The translations under genes were made by a program, and so were the position numbers. A model generated the notes under the pieces. It did no database searches. It saw only the letters and a list, made by a program, of their open reading frames with translations, and was not told the origin of the DNA. From Phorcus lineatus (taxonomy: Eukaryota; Mollusca; Gastropoda; Trochida; Trochidae), in NCBI GenBank assembly GCA_921293015.1, contig OV121081.1:78509022-78573021 (forward strand): a stretch of DNA of 64,000 nucleotides, written 5' to 3'. Numbering within the stretch: the first letter of the stretch is position 1; every line of letters begins with the position of its first letter. Positions 9,741 through 23,259 of this stretch are shown here, one piece after another.

Positions 9741-12700
9741 CTATATATTGTCTAAGGTATACACGTACCTAGCGGTGCATCATACATACAAGGTTAAGTC
9801 ATTAGCACCTGATATGATAATACTTAAGGCTTTTTTGCCATTAATGTAAGTTGAAACTTTGTTATTTTCAAATCAAAGCTTACACACTGACTAAAATTGC
9901 AACACATGACATTTACAAATGTTTCAGTCGAAACAAGGGTTCAAAACTATGATCTGTAGATTTCAGGCCAGGTGAACTATCCTTTCGACCACGGAGGCCA
10001 TTTGACATTACATTGCCTTCTTGACCAATTTATCATGTTTACTGCCTAAAAGAGAACACGACCTTGTTTAATACTGAATATATTGATAAGTTTAAGTGAT
10101 CTCGGGCTCAAAATGTTTATGAACATCAAATTGTGATAGGCTTTCTGTAAACTGGGGTCTTTTGACAATGGCCATTAATTCTATTGCGATAGCTTGTGCA
10201 TTTCAGTGGGATGCCCGTGCTGCACGAGAAGCGCATGTCAGCTATCTGAAATAGACATTGTTTCTCTAACGGAGAGGGAAGTGCAGGTTGCAATATAAAT
10301 ATATTTACAAATATAATGGCTCCGGCGTTCATGATTCACGTTTGCTAATGTTCATATTCATATAGAGGGTATGTGAATTACAATTAGTTTAGATAATTGT
10401 ATTTTTTAGGGACGAGTTCCTTGCGTTATTCGAAACGTTATTGAAATACTAATGTTTTTTTTACAATTCATTCTATTACAAAATCATATTAGTGAGTAAT
10501 TGTTTATTTATCACAAGCCAAAATCGTCCTTGAAATGATTGAGATACTTAGACGAAAATATTTGATTGCTTGATTCAGATGATCTGGATCAGTGTCTGAT
10601 AAATTGATATCAACTTGTACCTCTGGGATGCTGGTCTGCTCGCTTTGATGAAATCCCTCCCTTTGGTACAGTAGTGAGTTTAATTATGTATAGTGTTATA
10701 CATTGATATCTTTTATCAATTCACTAACATTTATCATGAGGATCTTTTAATAATACAGGATATATTAAGGAAAGATAAATTTGGAAATCTAAATGCAAGA
10801 TGATATACCTGATAAAGGATTTAGAATAAATTCGTGTTAATCACAATTAAGGAGATATATCTACGTTTTTCCCTTCCTACACACAGGGTATGTTTCTTAT
10901 TTCAATCACAGTTTGTAGTCCATATTGTGTCGGACATATCTTAACAAATTTATGGACCAATACTGTAGAGTTATGTTGTGTTCACTTCTTAGATTCTTCA
11001 AGAAGAACCACATCAGTTGCATTTTATAGGTAAATTCTTTGAATTTATGTTCTTCTAGCATGTGGTAACTAACTCATAAATAGATGAGAATGATATTTTA
11101 GATTGTTTTTACATTATTTTGAGAAATTTGCTATTGGTGTTACATATATGAAGCACAAATGGATGGGTTGGTTTTGTCTTCATGTTGAACAATACGCCTA
11201 GATGGGGGCAGAGGATAGAAGCATAATCTGCAGTGATTCATACACTAACAAATAGTCTCTGAAATGAAAAAATGGTATGAAATATAACTAAAACTCCAGT
11301 TCATTGGTAGTCGTGTTAACTAGATCTACCTGATGATAGTCAAGAAAGCTTTTTCACATTATCAATTGACATCTTCTTGAGATGTTACGCAAGCATGGCG
11401 TCTACTCCGTGGTAGCGCTTCAGTCTGGAGCCATGATTTTTGATGTGGTTCCATTCTAGGTTCATAACGATATTTTCCTGCCGCTTTGACAGTCTATCCA
11501 ATTTGAGACTCAACATTAGCATTTAGCTATCTTGCTGCTAGTTTTCAAAACTATTTTGTCAATAACTTATTGATTTCGAAAAAATGCTGGTTGTGATCCC
11601 CCCCTCCCCCCCTGTGGATCCGCCACACTGAGCAGTAAACAGTAAATGGTATATCAACTGCACCAACATCGGCAATAAACTGTCTCATTATTAAAATCAA
11701 TTTTGAATTTTATAATTCAATTTTTATAAGATAATGAATCTCTGGTTCCAACGCTCTGCTTAACGACGCATAGCTCCATAGTTTAGTTCCAATCTATCTG
11801 GCACTTATAATCATAACATGCAGATTTTGTCAAATGTTTGATCTGCGGCCAAAAGTGAGCTCAACAGGTTGACAGTAAACAGACCGCAGACCAATGCCAG
11901 TGAGCTTGTTAGTTCACAGTATACTTATCGTCAGATAATATACCATGTACTGAGAACTCTCACAGACGTTGCCAACCCTCTGCTTAGTAACATCTGTTTT
12001 TAATTTTCGTATGGCATTCTTCATTATCATCAGATTATAACAACGTAATCAACCATTTCCCTGGTGCCACCTGAATATGATAGAACACTGTGTTAAGTTG
12101 TATTGCTCTTGTTTGTTGATATAAACTGCCACTGTTTGGCTTGCTGTCATTGTAGCAGAATGTAAGCCTTGATGAAGAATAACGAAGTTCTAGTCCAACT
12201 GTCTTTCATTCCTAGTATAGATGCCACAGAGACATTTTCACTTGCTGTCATACATACCTGACCTCACACAGGGAAGTGTCATAGCTTTTGCTTTGGTATG
12301 AAGTAATAAAACAAGGGTCTGAGAGGTCGGAGATTGTACCGTTCCACGTATGGAAGAAAAGATTTAAAATCCCGATTCGAATTTGATCTGAGGGTAGACT
12401 CCTGTCCAAGTGATATTGAGAGACGTAGAAATGACTGTTCAAGCGTTGCACTCGTTAAATAACGAAAGCATTTCAGAAAGTGATCTTCAGTCTAATCGAG
12501 AGGAATCATTCAATTTGATTTGGGCTATCGACCAAATCTGTTAGACCAATACCTATAAATATGGGCAAAAGAACATCCCCAAAAATTGTTTATTCATGTT
12601 TATCTTATATTTGATTTTTTTTAAAGTAAGAAACTGGTTTAAGCATCTTCACCAAATGCAACTTCTATATCTTACGCATTGGATTTCATAGAGTTTTCGT

Positions 12701-12990
12701 TTATATGTTAAAATCCGCAATTTGGGCTGGATTAAAAAATCTTTTCATTACTAACCGTTAGGAATTTATGTATGAAGATGAGAAATAATGTAATGCATTG
12801 TTACATCCTGTGATAGAAAGAAAACATGCCATGATTAACAATTGAACACAGAGAAGGGGCTACGGTACACTGCATGAAGAAGCGACTGATCCTTATATTG
12901 GAAAGTGTGATGAATTGTTAAAAATCTATTTTTAAAAGTTGTGTCAATCTTTACAGACAAACGTCTGACAAGTTTAAAAGGAGTCATTTA
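9741..12990. other. Intergenic, no gene recognised
   Basis: AT-rich non-coding DNA. A C-rich patch sits at about 11599-11613. The patches at 11385-11480 and 12240-12460 are more complex but have no supported exon structure. I see no RNA gene. Confidence 0.35.
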
Positions 12991-12999
12991 CGGCTGCTT

Positions 13000-13330
13000 C
13001 ACTTCATGAGTCATCAGAAGGAACTGCTCGGGGGTATCAAGTCAGCATAAAAACTATTGCCAGATATTTTCGCCACCATACTCTCAAAGCACTCCGACCG
13101 CTGAAGCCGATAACGTTGATGCCTCAAAATCAACATATGAAAGAGCTTGGCGAGAACTGTGAAGCGATGGATAGAAAAATTTATATCTAGACATGTTCCC
13201 GCTTCAACACATGTGGGACCACTTGGACGACAAACCAAGAAGTGCCAGCCATTCATAAAGTTAAGAGACTCGTTGGCAAAGCTCCTGTCAAAACATGGAA
13301 TTTCCAAACGTCATATTTACATTACATGAA
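13000..13330 (+). other. Complex island with unrecognised open frames
   Basis: Higher-complexity island open on both strands. A plus-strand frame (13147-13329) contains RTVKRWIEKF, which loosely recalls helix-turn-helix segments of transposases, but nothing else supports that family. The minus frame of 97 residues has no recognisable motif. It may be a decayed mobile element or a conserved non-coding block. Confidence 0.25.
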
Positions 13331-13339
13331 AGTTTGTTG

Positions 13340-14680
13340 CTTTGTAACATGTTCAAAATGCGAGGTGGGGTTTCTTTTTCTCGTAAGTTTATATGAACCT
13401 TGACAAAACAAAACAGTCCATCATTTTTCAGAAGAAGACTTAAAATAGACTTGAACTTAATAAATTAACGTTTCGTTGCAGTGTCCAATATTACTTATAT
13501 GACAACTAAAACACTTGCAATTTTTTCAAACTAGAATTGCTGGAAAGTACTCTTAACTTAAATTATCTATGAGGTTAGCGTTGTCTTCTCAAAGCACGGT
13601 CACTGCACAGCGAAAATAAGTTAAGTTTAGATCACAGACCTCACTTAGTTCTGGCTGAGGGGAGGCTTGTGATGTTTAACTGGGATGTTCATCAGCTGTT
13701 CACGATCATGTTCTCTCGTACACTACTCGAGCCAGTTTGTGATGTTACGAGAGTGTTTCAACTATAGAGATCATTTTCTCGTAGGCGAATGAGGCCGTAA
13801 CTATGACATACCCATGAATTTACATTTAATTCTACTGTCGTTAATTACATGTGTATAATATTTCAAGATAAGTAATGTGTGATAAAGCGACTAAAGATAG
13901 AGTTGAAAATTCTTGAATTTTTTTTCATGGAACTTCGTTGTTTATGTCAATATTGATTTGTAAGAACATGACGTGTGTGAACGATTGGATTGTTCTGTAG
14001 TTCTCTTGTTCCTGATCTCCGTTTCAAATCAAATGAGAAGGCATTGAATTGATCTAGTAATTATGCATGTGTATTTCGCATCAGTGTATTTGGGTAACAT
14101 TTCGGTGATAACTTAGTAATTCAGCCTTCCCAATCTGTTTTTCACATTTCATGGAAGAGCACCACACCCGGATAGAAGGTGTCAGAGGGGGAACTCGACA
14201 CCAGACAAGTGCCCGCTGTTGCCAGGAACAGATAATCAAGCTCACGCCAGATACGTCAGCAGCTACTGTTTCAAGAATTTCTATGTCCGGCTCCATGATT
14301 GTGTCTTAAAATGTATGGACTTTACCAAAATGTTTAATGTACTTGAAATTCAATCATGTTGTAATTTTACTTAAACGATAATGGTATGCAGTTAAGCTTT
14401 TTGCGTCCCATCGCATAATGCAAACTTATTGGAACAATATTGTGTTAGACTTGACGATGGAAAACTCGTTTTCATTTGTCACCATCAGAAGAACGTGGTT
14501 AATTATTTTAACATTGATGACATGAATGTCGCCATTGTAACGACAGTGAATCAATTAAGAGAACACCGTGGGCATGTTTGCAGTAAAGGGTACGAGGTAT
14601 AAATGTTGGGTACCAAAATACGTCCCTTCCCTTATGATCTTATGAGGACACATTGGTTTGGAGTTGCCGGTACACATAGT
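13340..14680. other. Intergenic with complex patches
   Basis: No gene recognised. The patches at 13570-13800 and 14130-14300 have a balanced, non-repetitive composition unlike the surrounding AT-rich DNA and could be conserved non-coding sequence. This is judged by eye only. Confidence 0.3.
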
Positions 14681-14689
14681 GTAAACATC

Positions 14690-15025
14690 TCTGTATCAAG
14701 TTGCGAGTACAAGTTGAGGAAGCATAGTACGATACAGTGTGTAGGAAATACACCTGTATATATTCACATTCAGGTACGGTTGAAGTTAAGGTAGGAGTTA
14801 GATGACATACATATCTTGAATGTTATATGATCAGTAAATCGTTTTCATGAGAGGAAATTAAACGTTTCTGTTACTTACGGTATCTATAAACAACCTTGAG
14901 GATGCCTCATATGATACAGTGTGTTACAAATAAACACCTCTATACATTCACATTCAGGTACTGCAGTAGTTAATATAAGGATTTTAGATGTTATACATAT
15001 GTTGACTGCTATGTTTTCTGTTTTT
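14690..15025 (+). repeat. Tandem duplication, ~183-bp period
   Basis: GATACAGTGTGTAGGAAATA..ATTCACATTCAGGTACGG at 14731 recurs at 14914 as GATACAGTGTGTTACAAATA..ATTCACATTCAGGTACTG, with flanks also similar (TTAGATGACATACATAT and TTAGATGTTATACATAT). Confidence 0.75.
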
Positions 15026-15029
15026 GATC

Positions 15030-17150
15030 TATGAGCACCCGTAAAAAATTAGCACCACGCACGCTTTTACTGTAGAAATTTGTCTGTAAAGGTGATAAAA
15101 CATAATAAAAGATATTTATAGTAGAGATACTTCTGAAATTTAAATATGTTGCTAGTAGCATATCAACAGAAACTTGTCAACTGAAGAAAGTTGAAGATTT
15201 TGTCACATGAACGTTAGATTTATCGGGTCCCTTATTTTCACAACCTTTCACCAAGGGAAAAATTTCAGTAAATTAAAATTTTACTTCTCAAGTTCTTAGA
15301 TTGTTCACATGAATGAGTTTTAATTTCAATAAAGTGGTCAAACTGTATGGATTTTATGTCAGGGGTTTGATTCATTCACCAATTCAACATTCGCACAAAT
15401 CATATTGCAGTTTTTATCTTGCTGAACTTTGTCAGGGGGTATTTGATTCATTAAGTCAGCCGAGAGAGCGTACCGTTGAGACTTTGGGTTACTTTGAGGT
15501 ACACGTTATGATGCAACATACTCCCAGTGGACATCAAATGCAATACAAGATCTATATACGATCATGCTTAATCATTCATCCTAATGGGATATAAGTAGAT
15601 TAGCCACTGAATTAATAACCTAGTCAATATCGATTTCATATTCAAAATGTTGATGTGACATGCCATATGAATCGTTACGAAAAAATTGAGACGCATTCGT
15701 GAGACCCGATTTTATTTTTAGAATTAAGTTTATATATGCTTTAATTAATTTATATATTCATTTCGTTGTTTTCAGTCCGTGATTCCTTCCGGAAAGGTTT
15801 AGAAAAAATAGTTATGAAATATCTTTAAACATAATTTAATGGGTTTTTTAAAAAGAATTTTTCAGAAGTTCCAGGCATCACTTTTTCAAGTGTACGATCT
15901 TTTTGGACGAAGATTTCGAAGGACAGGAATCTGATCGCAGCTGTAGTGATGACACTTATTTTAACTTGTGTAATCTTTGCTTTTTATGTATCGTTTTAGT
16001 TCATGAATAATTTTTTTGATGACTTCTTCAAATAAGCATATTTCTGAACGTATGTCATATTTTAGAAAATAACTCTTCTACCTTCGATATTACGTTTCAC
16101 ATTACAGCAACACACCCAAACTTGGAATCAATGGAAACAAGGCACACACATCTTCCCGTCGACGCAAGGGGCAGATAACCCAGGCCACCATTATGATCTG
16201 CGACTGTGCGATACCGATTTGTTAGATCATTTCTAAACAATTCTGTCTAATTAAGACAACTTATAAAGTTTAAGAAAAAGAATGAAATGAACAGATACCG
16301 GTTTCTCTATATATTCATTTCGTTACTGTTTATTCCTTCCCTCCCAGTCGACACTTAGGCACTTGATATCACACCCTCTCGTGAACATGTCATCGCTCCC
16401 TCAGTATCTGCACTGGGATAAGAAATGATTCATGGGATTTCGTGAAACTGAAACGTCGTTCAAAAGACATTTGTTTCAAATATGTGTTTAAGTCATACAC
16501 GTTTTCTGTATTTGTACGTAAGAATATGAACCAAGATATGGTATTTGAACAATATCTAAATTTTTAAAATGAACAAAGACGACAAAAATCATTGTATGTT
16601 TCCATGTTTTGTACCTTGGAAACTAGCTAAATTATGTTTTTGTTTGAAAAGAAGATCTTGATGGAAGACAATGGAAATAGTAAGAACGTTTGATTACTAT
16701 ATAAGTGATCATATTCTTAACTCAGAACTGACTTCTGTTAGCATTTTTACTAACATAGCAGTAAAGTTCTTTTAACTACTCTATCACAATGTAATGAAAG
16801 TACACGTTACACGTGACTCTCGAAAAATTGAGCAAGCCCGCTTAGACTAAAAGTTACTCTGCGGAATATTTTACATATGCATGTATTATAGTTTTTGCTT
16901 AAGGAGAACTTCATGCAGAGATTGGTATTTCTCAATTACATAATCGTTGGTGAAAATCTTGAAACGTTCTATTAAAAATTGGGTTCTTTTTATCAGCGAA
17001 TGTATATTCATTGTCAAGTGCTTGATATGTTTATTCTCCATTAAATCGTCTAAACGTTGTGACGAAAGATAAAACGGATAACATTGAAACATTTAAGGAG
17101 GGTTCCGAGCTATTTGTGTTACCTAAATAATACGTCACAGGAGCACAAAC
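15030..17150. other. Intergenic, no gene recognised
   Basis: AT-rich. The 93-codon frame at 15313-15594 has no recognisable motif, and I regard it as chance. A complex patch lies at 16100-16230. Confidence 0.35.
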
Positions 17151-17159
17151 GCAGGACTG

Positions 17160-17300
17160 ATGTTTAAACGTATGTAACGTAATATGTTATCACCACTGGT
17201 GTGATTCGGGCTGCATCGAGCTGTAAGAAGATAGCTAGAGTGGTAGAGCTAGAGGGTCCCCCTGGCTGGTGATATGGAGATCTGTCACGGGACTGTGTTG
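17160..17300 (+). repeat. Duplicated block I1, copy 1
   Basis: TTTAAACGTATGTAACGTAA..GCTGTAAGAAGATAGC..CTGGCTGGTGATATGGAG..GTCACGGGA aligns with 23105-23250. The best gap between the copies is 7 bases, so the block is not being kept as protein. It marks the left end of the 17-22 kb duplicated unit. Confidence 0.65.
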
Positions 17301-17309
17301 GGAGAATTC

Positions 17310-18950
17310 TTATTATTTATCCAAGTTTCATTTGTTGGAGACTGTCTTTAAAAATGAACTGGACAACTGGATCCTCGGATATCGTTTTAATGAAAACAGC
17401 TTTATGTTGTTGTTTTTGCTTTTGATTAATAAATAAGTGTATTTAGTAAAACGTCTCCCTCCTTAAAAATTCTAAGATTAGTTTACCATGAAGCAAACAA
17501 AATTTTAATGCAGTAGATTTTAAACTCCAAGAAGGAAACCAAAGAGTATTGTATCTGCAACACGATTTTAAGGAGACACCCTGCGAGTGTTATCGCAGAG
17601 TGTTATGTTACTTCATATGGCTTTCATTCTTACATAAACACCAATTATGGTAATAGTCATTCAAACATTCTACTCTATTTCCTTACAGCAGTAAAAAGAA
17701 ATTCTTCAGCAAGGACCGGTACTTCATGAATGATTGACACCATTGACAAAAGATATTTGGCAACTGTTTGACTTCTCCACTGAGTACTTTAGCTCTGCTC
17801 CATTTTTTGTGTCGAAATGAAATTATCTTGTAGACATACTAAATTTCAACCTGTAACTGCCTACTACATAAAATTTGGAATTTGAAGTTCAATAAAATGC
17901 AAATATAATATTGTATAGACTAACTTTATTGTATTTGGTCTTGTGTTTTGTCATCACTGAATGGGCTACTCAGTGACGTGACTCAGACATCTGTTATGTT
18001 CTGCCCTGCCTTGTACCCAACAACACGTGATGAAGGGTTCTTTCAGAAGCAGAGGCTGGTACTGACACCATACCTCAATTCTCTCGTTTGATCTTGCTGA
18101 TATGCTGTAAACGAATACCGTCAAGCTGAACTCATGCCTTTAGTTAATTATTTACAATAGAAACCATTCTTCCTAAGTAAGTCCTGATGATACTTAGATC
18201 CCTTTTCGATGACGTTGAAGCTTGTTATACAAAAGACAGATATTTTCCTTAATGAAAAAGAATGCTTCTGCTTCTAAACAAAACAATCGTTTGTTTATGT
18301 TCTTCCCTTCCTGCTTATATTCGCTTTTGTGTGTCTCAGAAAGAAACTATGTCGATGCAATACAAGGCGCAGGCCGACTACTTTATATTGATCTGTTATG
18401 TAGAAGTAAACTCCGAAAAGATGTGTTATACAAAAATGAAAAGCTTCCTTCTATGAATTCAAATTTATATACTAGTGCTAATGAAGGTCTACAGGTCGAA
18501 AGCAGAACCAAACGCTTTTGTAAACATTGCCATCTGTAAAAGAGGGTAACATGTTTACTGACATCCAGAAAGCTTCTATTTACAGGTAACAGGTGTGCGA
18601 TTGAAATCAGTAAACACCTGCCATTGGTACCTACCAACTAAAAAAACGAAGAGCTAGATAATCTGGATAACAGTATCTGGAATACTGTAAGTGTAGTTTA
18701 AACAGGCCTTTGAAGCAGAGTAAGATAAGGTATATTTATATAATAATAATAAGGTATGATCATAAAAATTACTGAAGATATTCTTACCTAAACATTTAAA
18801 CATTGATGGTAATGATTACTTAGATACGCACATTTTAAACATCACACAAAGCTTGTACTTAAGATAATACTAATCAGTAGGTAATGGTTAATCTGCTGCA
18901 ACAGCTTTGTAATGGTTACACTTTGAAGCACACGTACTCATACCCCTCCT
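17310..18950. other. Non-coding stretch inside duplicated unit 1
   Basis: No gene recognised and no clear counterpart in unit 2. Overlapping frames at 18222-18637 on both strands lack motifs. Confidence 0.3.
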
Positions 18951-18959
18951 TTTATATCC

Positions 18960-19300
18960 TGGGGCGGGATAGCGCAGTGGTTAGCGCTTTCGGCTTCGGA
19001 TCAAGAGGTCCGTCGTTCGAATCCCGCCAGGGGCTCGGCAACTTTGTCTGAAGTAGAGAACTGTACTACATGCAGTAAGGTTTGGGTGCAATTCAATACT
19101 GAAATTCAGGGTAGTACCACCCATGGTTCCAGCCGATGCTCGCAGATTTCATCGCAATGCGTAGCCACAATAGTGTTGCAGGCTTTCTCCCTGCAGTAAT
19201 ACTAGCAGCCGCGATATAAGTGAAATACTCTTGTTTTGAGTGCATGTGAGCTGTGTAGGATGTTGACCGAGTCAGGTGGAACGCTTGTGAAAACATTGTG
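18960..19300 (+). repeat. SINE-like element with tRNA-like head
   Basis: The head at about 18963-19031 has an A box (TAGCGCAGTGGTTAGCG, a good D arm GCGC/GCGC) and a B box (GTTCGAATCCC). GGCGGGA can pair with TCCCGCC, but no proper T stem forms, so it is not a functional tRNA. The following ~250 bases match the headless fragment at 8388-8500. I infer a tRNA-derived SINE family with at least two copies here. Confidence 0.6.
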
Positions 19301-20390
19301 TCAGTATCAACAAAAAAATAAAAGCGAATTATATAACAAAATAAATTTGGAAAACAAATATGAGTTAACTCTATTACTTTTTTTCGTAATTAACAATACA
19401 GGCACTGCCAATTATGACTTATGGATAGTAAACATGAATTAACCAGCTACATCTACTGTGTTAATAATGAGAAAATAATACATCTCCATTTGTAAGGGGG
19501 AAGGGAGAGGAGTGTTATTTTATATTCAAATTCACAAGAGTCTTCCATATGAATCTTTCACTGTAATAATAAGGGTTTACTTGAGACAATGGGTGCAAAT
19601 ATGTAAATATTGTGTTTTCGTTATGATGTCAATAATGTCTATAAAACTTTAAGTTCTTATAAAATGTGATTTTGAAGGTCTTTGAAGCACCCAAACCACC
19701 ACGCCGTGATAAAATATTGAGTGGACCAATGCAGAGGTCAGCTTTACTATGAGCAATTGAACGTGCTGTGTTGTTCAGGTTGATGCAGATCCAATGATTA
19801 AGCCAGTCCGTCAGTTGGTTTTCGTAGAACACTATTTTGTCAACATATATAAATCATATAAATATTGTTTATCTTTATGTCTACCTTCTCCAGTAACTTG
19901 CACCAATTTTATACTTACAAGAACATAGATTGTTTTTTCAGTTGCACTATATTTTGATTTTAAAATAGGCAAAATTCCTGATATCGATGAATTGATGTCC
20001 TTGTCTTTTCAGGTATAAGATATGGAAACAATTTTTTCTTTTATTTTGGAAAGTTTATCTCCATAAGAGAATCTGTAGAAGATTTGCCGAATGATTATAC
20101 ACTAATTCAACATCAAACAGAAAAAATTTCAAGGTTTTAGATGTGGTGTACTCACAACAATCGGAACCATATAAAAATAGTTTAGGCGATGATTTATATT
20201 TGCACCTTCCTACTTTATAAATTTGTCTAAACTAATTACAAGAATTCAAATCAAAGATCTATCATATTAGAAATGCAGTCTAAAACGTAGATCAAATTGC
20301 ATACAAACAGTTTATGAAATATTATATTAGTTCATTCATCGGGTCCTCTAAAGACGTCAGAGAATTGATCTAGATTAGAAAAAATATCTC
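19300..20390. other. Non-coding stretch, no gene recognised
   Basis: AT-rich, without repeat or exon that I can support. Confidence 0.35.
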
Positions 20391-20397
20391 TGTACCC

Positions 20398-22290
20398 TAG
20401 GAGAGTGGAACTCTTGATTTACTTTCTGCTCCTGGCCATGTTGCTGAAGGAAGATGTGGATATCAGATGGACACCTGTACAAACCACCACACCGGTGGTA
20501 GGATCATAAACTGTATTTGGGTTTCTTCTCTTTTAATGGCACGGTCCGCCAGTCTCTGCAATCACATTACTGCTGTGTATGAAGATTATCCTGCAAAGCA
20601 ATCAAAGGAATCCTGAAAAACCGCATAACAAAGTTTTGGTAAGCAATGTGGTTTATGTTTACCAATTCCCTATGATAAAGGCCATTAAATGAGAAAATTG
20701 CATAGAACGTAGTTCATGCTGTCCATTATATTTTTCAAAATGTAAAATGCATTGAATTTTTAATTGGTACGATTTACCATCCCAAGAATAGGTGGAAGGA
20801 GTTATAAAACAACGAGGATATCAGAATACTTTGGTTACAAGGGGATTTCAACGTGATTATTAAGATCAACGGCGTGGTTAGGATTGTAACATGAAGATAA
20901 GCTATGCTGTCTGTTTGAACTCCTTGTGGTGTTAATGTAGAGAAAGATTTCTTGCGACAATGAAACGTTAGTGAAATGAAGTAACATCATCCTTTGAACA
21001 TCTGCCACATGGAATACTCATCTAACTGTAGACTGACGTAATATAGTAACGTTACATATGATCACAGCTCTCGTCTAGACGGTTTAAGCAGAGAAGTCTG
21101 GTTAATGCATTACATTTTAGATGCTTACTCTTTGGTAAACTATTTGAAGTTGAGTTAACTGCTTCAAAGATTTGGGTCAATTTTGAAAATTAGCAATTGT
21201 ATATTGCCGTGAAAATGCACACGTGTCCACAATGTTCAAGGCCTAGCATAAAGTGATGTTAAAATTCATCCCAATAATTTCTTTGTTTTGCTTGCTGCCT
21301 TGTACAGTTTTGATGTAGCAAGTTCCATTTCATTTTGTTGTTTTTTGTTTGTCTGATATTTTTCCATCATGTTCCAAAACAAACATGTATTGTTTTTAAA
21401 CTTGTGAAAGTAAAAATTATCTCTGTGGATATTCAAAATGTATTTTAGATGCATTAATGTGCATTCGGCAATATATGTGTAACATGTAGATAACAAAAAC
21501 ACTTAAATGGTGATCATAGACAGAAGATCAGATGTAAAGATCAAAGAGTACGACCTTGAAAGAAATACATCTGATCTAAGTCCATTTAAGATCATCAGCT
21601 GAACACAGAGTTCTGTGTATATCAGTTACTTTCTCAATATCAGCTATCTCCTTGTATTGCAATCATAAGAACACTGAACACAACGCCCTTAGTGAAATAT
21701 TATTGTAAGAGTTATGAAAATACCTTGGCTCTTGATCTCATAACCACCCCATCACGACGCGTAATGGCCAAGAGTCTCTGCATAGCTGGTGTTTGGGTGA
21801 TAACCTTCATCCTTAACACGTCATATATTATATATTAGCAATAGCATATCAATTTCCATGTAGAAAGATGCGTTTAGACGTTTTATTTCAACAATTGAAT
21901 AACAAAATTTCAATGCATCTTATACCTATGATTGAAGAATAATGATAAGTGATAGCACTACTTGCATTTACAATTAACAATATTATCTGATTAATTTTTT
22001 AAAATTTCAAATTTAATCATATTATTCGGCAACAAGTCAAAGAGCATTTAAGATTATATTGTGAAGCAATAAGTTGGTATACAGGGAGGTTTTTTTTTAT
22101 AGATTGAGGATGTTTCAGAACCGCACTATTCATTGTGCTAATGACGATTATAGAATGGAAATAAAGTATACAATTTGGAACTATCTAGATAACAAAACCA
22201 TAATTCCTTCATTTCCATCTTTATAACTGAGTGTCATTTGCTATACAGATACACATTGACAAAGAATTGTCCATAACCAAACCAATGAAT
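20398..22290 (+). repeat. Segmental duplication, copy 1
   Basis: Continuous alignment by eye with 25620-27270. It starts at GAGAGTGGAACTCTTGA and passes TCAGATGGACACCTGTA, GGGTTTCTTCTCTTTT, ATATGTGTAACATGTAGATA, AACACAACGCCCTTAGTG, CTCTTGATCTCATAACCA and ATAATTCCTTCATTTCCAT. About 21030-21265 is extra here. Indels and stops break every frame in one copy or the other, so it looks non-coding. Confidence 0.85.
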
Positions 22291-22769
22291 ACCTAGCAAA
22301 CCCTTTTTCTTACAAAATAATTTCGATAAAAAAACATTGCTATCAAACATTACATTTAAATATTGTTTTATTTGAGAAAAATATCTTTTTTTTATTTTTT
22401 TGCATTACATGGACATCTAATTACACTAAAATAAGCTCGTGGTTTGAATTATCTTTGAATTGGAGTGTATAGGTTAACATATCCTGCTCCTATATAATAT
22501 GCACGTTTCAACACTTTTGATGAAAATATCAAAGTTACCACTAAAGATTAAAAATTAATTGATCAGTTGCTAAACCGACTTTCCAACTGACCTCTGATGG
22601 CGGGGGTCAATTTTAACAATGGAATTATAACGATAAGGTTAGTTTGATTTGAGTTAAAAGTTACACTTGTAAATACAATAGATGAGATTGAAATAGATAG
22701 TATAAGTTTTCATGTGTAACGCAAGTTTAAATGAAATATCTTCAAAATCAAAACTTGACATCTACATCT

Positions 22770-22958
22770 AATTGTTTATTAGTTGTACCAAGTTTTTATT
22801 GAAGCGTACGGTTCTTTATATACTATTCACTGAATTGTTTATTAGTTGTACCAAGTTTTTATTGAAGCGTACGGTTCTTTGTATACTATGCACTGAATTG
22901 TTTATTAGTTGTACCAAGTTTTTATTGAAACATACGGTTCTTTATATACAATTCACTG
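22770..22958 (+). repeat. 63-bp minisatellite, three units
   Basis: Units begin at 22770, 22833 and 22896. Unit start is AATTGTTTATTAGTTGTACC. Units 1 and 2 are nearly identical and unit 3 has several changes. As 63 is divisible by three, an open frame repeating a 21-residue hydrophobic motif results, with no sign that it is a gene. Confidence 0.95.
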
Positions 22959-23104
22959 AGATACACCAGATAACTTTTATTCGACCATAAATATGTTTAA
23001 TCGTATATAAGTTTTGACAAAATACTTTTTAGGAACTATTTATAGATGTTCCCGGCTGTTCATGGTTCCCTTAATTGTTTACCGAGGCACATCAATTTGA
23101 ATGA

Positions 23105-23250
23105 TGGTTTAACGTATGCAATGTAATATGTTATCAGAACTGATTCCTGCTACTCTCAGACTGGCTGTAAGATAATAGCCATCTGATTGTGGAACACCAG
23201 GGCTGGTCGTATGGAGGTGTGTCACAGGAATGAGCTGAAAGGACTCAGTC
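23105..23250 (+). repeat. Duplicated block I1, copy 2
   Basis: Partner of 17160-17300: GGTTTAACGTATGCAATGTA..GGCTGTAAGATAATAGCC..GGGCTGGTCGTATGGAGGTG. It starts duplicated unit 2. Confidence 0.65.
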
Positions 23251-23259
23251 TTCAAATTT

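Noticed and set aside
13014-13329. A transposase remnant
   Set aside because: RTVKRWIEKF is suggestive but there is no catalytic domain, terminal repeat or continuing homologous frame.
18963-19031. A functional tRNA gene
   Set aside because: A and B boxes are good but the T stem and anticodon stem do not pair properly, and the sequence continues into a body shared with 8388-8500. It is better read as a SINE head.
20398-20640. Exon encoding ESGTLD...CGYQMDTC
   Set aside because: The frame is open in copy 1 but has a stop and shifts in the duplicate at 25620, so it is not kept as protein.
22772-22990. A repeat-containing membrane peptide
   Set aside because: The frame is a by-product of a 63-bp minisatellite. 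There is no promoter, splice site or homologue.
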